A stretch of DNA of 64,000 nucleotides from Sarocladium kiliense. Lineage: Eukaryota > Ascomycota > Sordariomycetes > Hypocreales > Sarocladiaceae. The notes under the pieces were generated by a model. It worked only from the letters and a program-made list of their open reading frames with translations, was not told the origin of the DNA and made no database searches. Location: positions 248,001 through 312,000 of the forward strand of contig JAUZTG010000023.1 of assembly GCA_030734395.1 (NCBI GenBank), given 5' to 3'. This document shows positions 56,613-64,000 of this stretch, piece after piece; within the stretch, counting starts at the first letter, position 1; the number at the start of each line of letters is the position of its first letter. The translations under genes and the position numbers were made by a program.

Positions 56613-57631
56613 ATGTCAAAACAGACCTGGCTCATCACAGGCTGCTCTAGCGGCTTTGGAGAGCTATTCGTTCGTCAACTCACTGCCCAAGGCGACCATG
56701 TCATCGCAACAGGCCGTAACGCCGAAACCCGCCTGGCGCACCTCAAGGACACAGGCGCTGCCATACTCGACCTCGACGTCACAGCGCCGCAAGCTGAACT
56801 CGAGAAGAAATTCCAGGTCGCGTGGGACATATTCGGATCCATTGATGTGCTGGTGAACAACGCTGGCTACATCTTTTGTGGAGCGATGGAGGAGATCAAG
56901 TGAGTAGCCATTCCCAGTCCCTAGGGTCTTGCCGAGGGTCCATAGGCTGACATATCTTGTCTACTGCAACAGCCAGGAGGAATTGCAGAATGCCTTTGAT
57001 ACCATGGTTCATGGCCCAATCAACCTTACTCGAGCTGCTCTGCCAAGGTTTCGGGAGAGAGGCTCGGGTTGGCTGCTGTACATGAATTCGCAGTCAGGCT
57101 TCGTCGGCGAGCCTGGGGCAACAGCATACTGCTCACCGAAGTTTGCCATTGAAGGTGAGATATCTTGCTACCCACCGTTGGCCAATACTAATATCTTCTT
57201 GCCTAGGGGCGGTGGAAAGTCTCGCCGCGGAGTTAGCCTGGCTGGCGCCTGGCATCAAGCCGCTCATCATCGAGTCAGGCATCCACAGCACCGAGATCAT
57301 GGCAAAGCTACAGATAGTTCCATCACGTGTACCGTTCTGGCAGCCGCTCAATGAGGCGGCGCGAAGGCGCGGCCAGGGGAACTACGAGAATCCGGCTGGA
57401 GATGCCGCAGACATGATCAGTAAGGTGATCCAAATCGTCAAGGGCACGGGTGTGGCACAAGGACGCACAATCCCGCTACGGATACCCTTTGGAAGCGACT
57501 GTCTGGCTGAGATGCGCAAGAAGATCGAGGTCCTGCAGAGGACCTATAGTGAGTGGGAGGACGTGGCGAATAGCACTGATTACGAACAGGGGAAGAAGCC
57601 AATGGCGCGTCTGCCTGAAGATAAGGCTTGA
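56613..57631 (+). CDS. Short-chain dehydrogenase/reductase
   Basis: Three exons: 56613-56899, 56973-57154, 57207-57631; 894 bases, 297 residues. Classical SDR motifs: LITGCSSGFGELF (cofactor-binding TGxxxGxG), ATGRN, LDLDVT, VLVNNAGY (NNAG), MNSQSGFVGEPGATAYCSPK with the catalytic Ser, Tyr and Lys (YxxxK). The arginine after the second strand (TGRN) favours NADP(H). It resembles the retinol dehydrogenase-like group of fungal SDRs. The substrate is unknown. Confidence 0.9.
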
Positions 57632-58212
57632 TTCCGTATTTTTCGACCTTTCATATCAATTTCCGTATAGCCACAGCATTGTCCGCCCCCATGGACAGTT
57701 GCGTCAGGTTGTCACGAGCTTGACGCTAGCGATATATATCACCCAGGCATCAAGCATCTTGCTCGTACCTGGCAAGTTGTTCACGTTTCCGATGCTACTA
57801 AGGACTGTTTACCCTCATTATCCTTGAGCACATGGGTCTCTGTAGCTTGAAGAATTCAGCATAGCGTTCACGAAGACTAGAGATCCTTCAAGACGACTCC
57901 GCGTTTTCCCCGCAAACTAGATCTCGGCCGGCATCACTCGGCGCTCGGCGCCGCTCGCCGAGAAGGGTCAATATGTCGACCGCCGCCATTTCCCCAGACT
58001 GAATCGCATGGTAGTTGGATAGCGGCAGTTGTGAGTATGTTGATCTCTTCGGTGCTGTACTCCGAGATCACACGGATTTACATATCCCACCAACTATATA
58101 TATCGGCCATGTGGGAAAGTATGGAGAGTGTCCGAGCTCCTGTCCGCCGCAGTCTCGTCCTTATATCCAGCATCAAGCACCTGGAGCAGACTCAGTTTCT
58201 CATTAAGGCAAG
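57632..58212. other. Intergenic region
   Basis: 581 bp between the SDR and carboxylesterase genes, both plus strand. Holds a TATA-like element at 58095-58103. Nothing else is seen. Confidence 0.4.
58095..58103 (+). promoter_or_regulatory. TATA-like element of carboxylesterase gene
   Basis: TATATATAT lies about 110 bp upstream of the ATG at 58213, a normal fungal TATA position. Confidence 0.4.
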
Positions 58213-59919
58213 ATGATGTTCATATTAGGACCTCTAGCTGCTCTGGCTCCCTTGGTTGCCACAGCTGCAGTAGACGTCAGATCCTCAACGTCTGCTCCGA
58301 CTGTCCAGCTTCAAAATGGTACCTACTATGGCGTGTACAACCCAACTTACAACCAGGACATCTTCCTCGGGATGCCATATGCTCAGCCTCCCTTGGGAAA
58401 CCTCCGCTTCCGTCACCCTCAACCACTGAACACTACATGGGACGAATCTCGCAATGCAACGACTTACCAGACATCATGCCACAACTATCCGTATCCAGTC
58501 GGTCCTCTCCTCGGTGGCAACGATGACTGCTTGACCATCAACGTTGTTCGCCCGGCTGGTATAGACCCTGATGCCAAGCTTCCCGTCGCAATCTGGATTC
58601 ACGGCGGAGGCCTTGTCAGTGGCTCGAACTCAGACCCACGCTCGAACCTATCCTTTATCGTTGAGGAATCCGTTAAGATCGGTCAACCCGTCATTGCTGC
58701 AAGTATCAACTATCGCTTACACGCCTGGGGTTTCCTTTGGGGACCTGCTCTGAAAGAAAAGGGTTTGGGTAATAATGGATTCCGTGATCAACGTCTTGCT
58801 ATGGGTTGGGTTCAGGAAAACATACCAGCTTTCGGCGGTGACCCGGAGAAAGTCACGATTTGGGGCCAAAGTGGCGGTGCACGCGCAGTGGCATCCCAGC
58901 TTACCGCCTTTGGGGGTCGTGACGATCATCTCTTCCGTGCTGCGGTGATGCAGAGTGGTACTGGCTTCTTAACCGACTTTGGAGAGGTTAAGCCACCGCA
59001 GTCCGTGACCTGGGAAAGTGCATATGCATCGCTCCTTGAGAAGACCGAGTGCCAGGATGTATCTGACTCACTTCAGTGTCTGCGCGAAGTGCCTTCCAAC
59101 GAGCTGGCATTGATCTTTGCTGAGGTCAGGTTCCCTCCTTTCCTCGACATCGTGGATGGGGATCTCGTTCAGGAGCCTCGTGTTGACCTCCTCCGGGAAG
59201 GCAAATTCGTGCACGTCCCAGTTTTGACCGGCACGACCATTGACGACGGTGACTACTTCACACAACAGGGTATCAATACTACAGAGGAGTGGGAAGACTA
59301 CCTGGCTTCGGGAGGCGCTGGGCCGGCCACCATTGAAGCTATTTCCGCTCTCTACCCAGACATTCCCAGGATTGGTCTCCCATCAACATACGAGGGCCGA
59401 CCGAAGGGTGCCGATGCATCGTACGGCTCAATGTGGAAACGAGCCGTAGCCTTTGGCGGCGACAGAGCCATGCAAGCCCCTCGTCGCGCATGGGCACGTA
59501 TCTGGGCGGAAGCCGGTGTCCCCATATACAGCTACCGATTTGATCAAGTTACAGGAGATCGCCCAGCTATACACGGCTCAGGTCATTCCGCCGAGCTTGG
59601 TTTCGTCTTTGGGAACACAGAAGGTGTTGGCTACGAGAATGGCGTGGGTGATCCGTTCGCCAATGGGCCGGAAAAGTTCAAAAGGCTGTCGCATCAGATG
59701 ATGAGACGTTGGATCAGTTTCTTCAACAACATGGAACCGAATAGCGGGTGCAAGACTGGGGCGAAGTGGCCTGTCTATGATCTCGGGAAACCCCAGAACT
59801 TGATCTTTCATTCTGAGGCGAAGGGCTTGTCATATACAGAGGCGGACACGTTTCGTACGGAACAGTTTGAGTACCTCAACAATAAGCTATGGCAAGTTGG
59901 GATGGAGACGGCATCCTGA
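58213..59919 (+). CDS. Secreted type-B carboxylesterase/lipase
   Basis: Single exon, 568 residues, with a signal peptide (MMFILGPLAALAPLVATAAV). Type-B motifs: FLGMPYAQPPLGNLRFRHP, NDDCLTINVVRP, PVAIWIHGGGLVSGS (oxyanion hole), INYRLHAWGF, NNGFRDQRLAMGWVQENIPA and VTIWGQSGGARAVA around the nucleophile Ser. The usual GESAG is here GQSGG. The catalytic His is probably in AIHGSGHSAELGFVFGN. The length and cysteine placement fit Candida rugosa lipase-like enzymes. It hydrolyses carboxylic esters outside the cell; the specific substrate is unknown. Confidence 0.93.
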   Translation: MMFILGPLAALAPLVATAAVDVRSSTSAPTVQLQNGTYYGVYNPTYNQDIFLGMPYAQPPLGNLRFRHPQPLNTTWDESRNATTYQTSCHNYPYPVGPLLGGNDDCLTINVVRPAGIDPDAKLPVAIWIHGGGLVSGSNSDPRSNLSFIVEESVKIGQPVIAASINYRLHAWGFLWGPALKEKGLGNNGFRDQRLAMGWVQENIPAFGGDPEKVTIWGQSGGARAVASQLTAFGGRDDHLFRAAVMQSGTGFLTDFGEVKPPQSVTWESAYASLLEKTECQDVSDSLQCLREVPSNELALIFAEVRFPPFLDIVDGDLVQEPRVDLLREGKFVHVPVLTGTTIDDGDYFTQQGINTTEEWEDYLASGGAGPATIEAISALYPDIPRIGLPSTYEGRPKGADASYGSMWKRAVAFGGDRAMQAPRRAWARIWAEAGVPIYSYRFDQVTGDRPAIHGSGHSAELGFVFGNTEGVGYENGVGDPFANGPEKFKRLSHQMMRRWISFFNNMEPNSGCKTGAKWPVYDLGKPQNLIFHSEAKGLSYTEADTFRTEQFEYLNNKLWQVGMETAS

Positions 59920-60201
59920 ACGCGATTCTTTTGAGGCAATCGATCTCGTGTCACAATGGGCAGATATGCAAAACAACGAGGACAGCCGGGGGATATGAAT
60001 GTACATAAGCTAACCATCTGACCCTCGCAAAACACAAAGCTCATTATTGAGGCAGGGTCCGGGGTGTGGTTCGATCCAAAAAGTGCCAGGACTGATAGCT
60101 TGTTGGTCATTCCTCTTGCAGCCTGAACCCGAAGTTGACTCTGAATCACGGTTTACTTGTTCGATAGAGCCAGAAAATGTGTGTATCTATGTGAGTCTCG
60201 T

Positions 60202-61510
60202 CTAATGTGCTGAAATAATGCCATCTTGGCTACTGGTCTCCGAGCCCTTACCCAACCGTCGATCCGTCATCTCAAACTCCGTCCAGACCTTGATCCCGTC
60301 AAACGTATGGTCTAGGCTCTCCCGCCTGTTGGCTTGTATATTTACATCACTGGTGTCTGCATGACTGCCTTCTTGAATCCTCTCCCGGCCGCGACTGCTA
60401 CTGAACACTCCATATCGAGAGGCCGCACCACCAGTGCCATTACTCCTCTTGTATCTGGAGGCTGCCTCCTTGATCGCTCGGGGTGTGAAGAGTGCCTTGA
60501 GGGCAGGCGCGCTGGCACAGATGATGCCGGTGTTGATCTCGATGACAGACCAGAGATTGACTAAGATACTGTGGCGGAACGGATCATCGGCGAGAGTATA
60601 GTCGTGAATTGTGTGGAGTCGAATGATGGATGTGACTGTGGCGAAGGTGCCGATGAGGAAGATGCCAATCAGGGCTATCTTCTCCCTCGTTACTCGGTTG
60701 ATGCCGATGAGCGTCTTGATGGGCAGAGCGAGGATGAAGATATCGGTCAAAATGTTAAAGGCCGAGGTGACTGCAGACAGTTAGCTGACGATTCTTTCTT
60801 TCGTCTTAGACGTTCAGGTGATGACTTGCAATAGAAGAAAGCGGTTGTGTTTATGGTACACCTCCCATCCATGCTTTGGGTCAGGTCCCAGAACTTGGCA
60901 ATTGGCTGGCATTGGGTGAAGACGACGATAGTGCATACTATCAGGAACACGACATGCAGTATGACTGTTCCCATGACAACTTGTCTGAACCTTTGGTCCA
61001 CAGCTGTGACTTGTTAAGAAATGGTCGAGGAGTTGACATCGTCCCGCGTCTCCGGGGGTACGTACCGAACCGCAAATACATGAGCAAGATGGAAATCTTG
61101 ATACTGGCAACTGCGAAATAATATGTTGCCTGGATGGCAAGCGTCAATTTCATCAAGGTGATCATGTCGTCCAGCGACAGGGTGTCCATTGGGAAGCCTA
61201 TGCCAGCATTACGGCAGATGAGGATCTCGACCATGTAGCCAATCGCAAATGCCTATTACGGTCAGATATGAGTGACTGAGCGCGCGAGAGATGGGAACCT
61301 ACCAATGCTACACATATTGCCCAATCGTCATAGCCGGGTTTTCTGATCAGCCATGCGCGGGCAAAGATCCGGAGGAAGACGATGACAGCTAGTCGAAGTA
61401 GAGTGAGCAAGTGAGGACTATGAGATGTAGACGAGGGACATACCTGATGCAATTGTTAGACTGAGAGTCGTAACGACTAGGTGGTTCTGTCTGGCCTGAT
61501 CTGACGCCAT
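60202..61510 (-). CDS. PTH11-like/rhodopsin-domain seven-helix membrane protein
   Basis: Five exons: 61510-61444, 61388-61303, 61252-61066, 61003-60830, 60770-60202; 1083 bases, 360 residues. The fourth intron is GC-AG (donor GCAAGT), needed to keep the frame. Seven hydrophobic segments are visible, including AVIVFLRIFARAW, GTVILHVVFLIVCTIVVF and SAFNILTDIFILALPI. Family signatures: KPGYDDWAICVAL, FTQCQPIAKFWD, and DGRCTINTTAFFY. A long polar tail (about 90 residues) follows. This is the PTH11-related class of fungal integral membrane proteins without a CFEM domain, thought to act as receptors for surface or chemical cues. The ligand is unknown. Confidence 0.85.
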
Positions 61511-63066
61511 TGTGAACCGATACTATTCAGCAAAATTGAACCGCCTTGGTCTGATGAACAACCACCCTAGGGACATCTGCGCAAGGGACCCAGGAATCCG
61601 GTAAATCTCCATGTCGCAGCGTAGCGTTTGGACATGGCACATCTTTTGTAGGCTGCCACATTCCGCCAAGGCCGTTTGCAGCATGTGGTTAGAGTTTCTA
61701 GGTACCTTTATGATGGCCCAATGCAAACGCTATCGTACGCCATGGCTCCTCTCGCTTGTCCCAGCCGATCAAGCAACTACTTACTTATCAGCGCAGTGGC
61801 AATGCACGGTCCGACTGCCAGACTCTGCGACAGTTGAGCACGGATGCTATGCAAGCCACATGGCCTCAAAACCCACTCTTGGCTACTCTAAAGAAGGCAT
61901 TCCGTGACGCGAGCTCAACTGGCATCCACTCCCCGGATGGCATGATTTACCTAATCAACCTTCGGCTGAACGGCTGAACAGCTTGCCCCTTGAAGGCTCT
62001 CCCCTCGAGCAACGAAGGTGTCTTCTCTAGTTTGTCCGAAGCCCATGGACAATATCCGCGACCTCAATGAAATCTGTCATAGCAGTAGCAGGAAATCTAT
62101 GGCCAATGCTGACCCGACAGCCTGGTTGGAGGTGTTGATGGAAACGTGGGCAGATGCAAGTCATGGACCTGTCCCCTGGCCCGTGTCCTCCACCCCTCGA
62201 ACCGAATTCCGCCCTTGATGATGCAGGACGAGGACTGTTCCAGCTTTCTGGGCAGCTGAATGATGGCCACACCTCAAGCTTGTGTGGCGTCAGCCTGCAA
62301 CTAAGTTTATCCGCTCATGGCACGCTAGAGGAGGGCGGTGTTTCGATCCCAGCTTCGAAAGTCCGTCTGGAAGATGACATGGAATGATGCTCTCCCTAAG
62401 CACCGAGCTGATCTCTTCATGTTGGGGAGACTGTCCCATCTGTATCTCATCTATGCATTGTCAGTACAAGGCGACAATCTCTCTCATAGTTAAGCCTCGA
62501 TGCTAAGATCATCGAAGGGGGGCAGTCTGAGCACGGACCCGTTAGTCGACCTGATCTTAGCCACCTCGGTTGGAGCTGGTGGATCTCCATGCCCCCTTCG
62601 CTAAAGTCATGTCAATTCCGGGCTGCCGGTGTTTGGTCATTGGTAGCCAGATCGTCCATCTCCAATCGAAGCAGATACCTGACTCCATCGGACCAGATTG
62701 TCCGGTTCTCCGACTGTGAGATAGTTGCAGCGTTGCAGGTCTTGGAGTTGGGGTTTATGCACGTCAAAAAGTTAGGGTCGCTTCTCGGCTTTTACTCCAA
62801 GACGACGGAATGTGGCAGCCTTAAGATTGCAAAGGGATTGGACTGTCGTACACCGAGGCAGAGAGGTCCCGCATGCAACACTTCGAGCGCCTCAGTAGAA
62901 AGCCATCTGAACTGAGAATGCTTGCAGCAGTTTGAACATAGCGCTGTGGCAGTATTTCGATGATGTGAACAGATCATTTGGGATCAACGAATGCACATAT
63001 GTATTGTCTATATCGCAACTACCCATCGTCCTTTTGAGTGCACGTCATTCCCTTCCCATTTGCCAA
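61511..63066. other. Intergenic region, 1.6 kb
   Basis: Region between the receptor gene start and the LYS9 gene end. Several short ORFs on both strands show no domain, signal or repeat. Nothing supportable is seen. Confidence 0.4.
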
Positions 63067-63954
63067 TTACCAGGTAGGGACAATCTCCTCCTTCATGTAG
63101 ATACCGAAGTTCTGTACGATACGTTAGCGTCAAAGCGAAAATGAGCTGAGATACTTGTAAAGGTGACTTACCTCGTGGAGCTCCTTGATCAGAGGGTCGT
63201 TGATCTTGCTGCTCATGGGCGCAAGGATACCCTTCTCGGAAAGGGTGCCCTCGAGCACCTGCTTGACAGCAACCGCGCACGGCACACCAACTGTGTCGTG
63301 TAAGTCTATATTCTTCGAGATTCACACAACCTGCTTCACTTCAACTTACCGAGCTTGGCCATGGCCATGTAACCACCGGGCTCGGTGCTGCCGTACTCGC
63401 AGAGCGTCGAGGTGCGCACTTGCTTGGTGCCATCAGCGAGCTCGATGCCAAACTTGTGCTGGAGGAGGACCATATCGCGCTCGCCCTCCTCGTACTGCAT
63501 CTTCTTCTCGAGGCTGGCACAGAGGGTGTCGAGAGGGTTCTTCCTCGGGATGGTCTTCTCGTCGGAGAGGACACCGATCCATCGGAGACCAGTCAGAACC
63601 TGCTTGCGCTGCTCAGCATCCTTGAAGGAAGCCTTGGAGTCGATGGCGCTGGCCAGGGTAGCGTCGTCCGAGGCTGAGGCGCCGAGGAGAGTCTTGGTGG
63701 CCTCCCTCCAGGAGGTAGGAGTGGTCCAGGTGTCGCTCTCGGTCTCGTCGAGGAAGCCGATGTCGACAAGGGTTTTGACGATCTCCGGGAAGCCAACGTA
63801 ACGCATAGAGCCCCTATACATGCATTAGTTGTCGGAACCTGCATCAACTACGTGCAGGAAGCAACATACCTGATGATGGTCTGGGCCTCGGGGATGTTGT
63901 AGCGCTCCTTGTAGGGAGTAGAGTCACGGTTGGGGTAAGCGACAGTAGCGAAGC
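63067..63954 (-). CDS. LYS9: Saccharopine reductase (NADP+, glutamate-forming), 3' part
   Basis: Four C-terminal exons lie in the window: 63954-63870, 63813-63350, 63290-63172, 63111-63067; the gene continues beyond the right edge. The text is FATVAYPNRDSTPYKERYNI, PEAQTIIR then GSMRYVGFPEIVKTLVDIGF across the intron, LTGLRWIGVL, NPLDTLCASLEKKMQYEEGE, YGSTEPGGYMAMAKLVGVPC and SEKGILAPMSSKINDPLIKE. This is the C-terminal substrate-binding region of saccharopine dehydrogenase (EC 1.5.1.10), the penultimate enzyme of the fungal alpha-aminoadipate pathway, which joins aminoadipate semialdehyde and glutamate. Introns have standard GT-AG signals. Confidence 0.92.
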
Positions 63955-64000
63955 CTGGAGGAAAAGATGTCAGCAGGGCGGGCAGTCTCGTACAGAAAAC

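Overview
The window is nuclear DNA of a filamentous ascomycete (Pezizomycotina; a Dothideomycete is my guess, from general feel only). Short 47-65 nt GT-AG introns, pyrimidine-rich 5' leaders, fungal NLR-type genes, a PTH11-like receptor, secreted hydrolases and a fungal lysine-pathway gene all point this way. I found 28 protein genes, one low-confidence small gene and no RNA gene, CRISPR array, transposon or prokaryotic feature. Most gene models were rebuilt by hand: exon phases were checked so that each coding sum is a multiple of three and protein motifs continue across splice sites.

Region 1-8.4 kb: a membrane-anchored multicopper oxidase (cut by the left edge), divergent from a secreted acid phosphatase; a CCC1/VIT vacuolar metal transporter; a CmcJ/AsaB-family oxidoreductase; a CorA-like membrane protein. 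Region 8.6-16.9 kb: a first NLR-like gene (SesB-like hydrolase, NB-ARC, TPR), a ten-exon amidase and a 5'-truncated DUF3669 gene. Region 17.2-29.7 kb: a PA/M28 aminopeptidase, a four-helix membrane protein, a giant second NLR-like gene (SesB-like hydrolase, NACHT, beta-propeller), a hemerythrin-like protein and a HAUS3-like augmin subunit.

Region 31.4-43.6 kb is mostly housekeeping: an LrgA-LrgB fusion transporter, a Pin1/Ess1 prolyl isomerase, RNA polymerase II subunit Rpb9, mitochondrial ribosomal protein uL14m, the H4K20 methyltransferase Set9 and a secreted GH43 glycosidase. Region 44.9-64 kb: two secreted surface proteins, a stand-alone STAND N-terminal-domain protein, a 3.8 kb gene-free stretch, a prolyl-4-hydroxylase-like enzyme, a BTB gene with an in-frame stop, an SDR, a type-B carboxylesterase, a PTH11-like receptor and the 3' part of saccharopine reductase (LYS9).

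Genes are singly transcribed, often in divergent or convergent pairs, with no obvious biosynthetic cluster. The most notable points are the three STAND/NLR-related genes within about 41 kb, the BTB gene broken by one TAA codon although the rest of its frame and splicing are intact, a long in-frame coding-like ORF inside the first RPB9 intron, two genes whose first coding exon seems to be only ATG, and two GC-AG introns.
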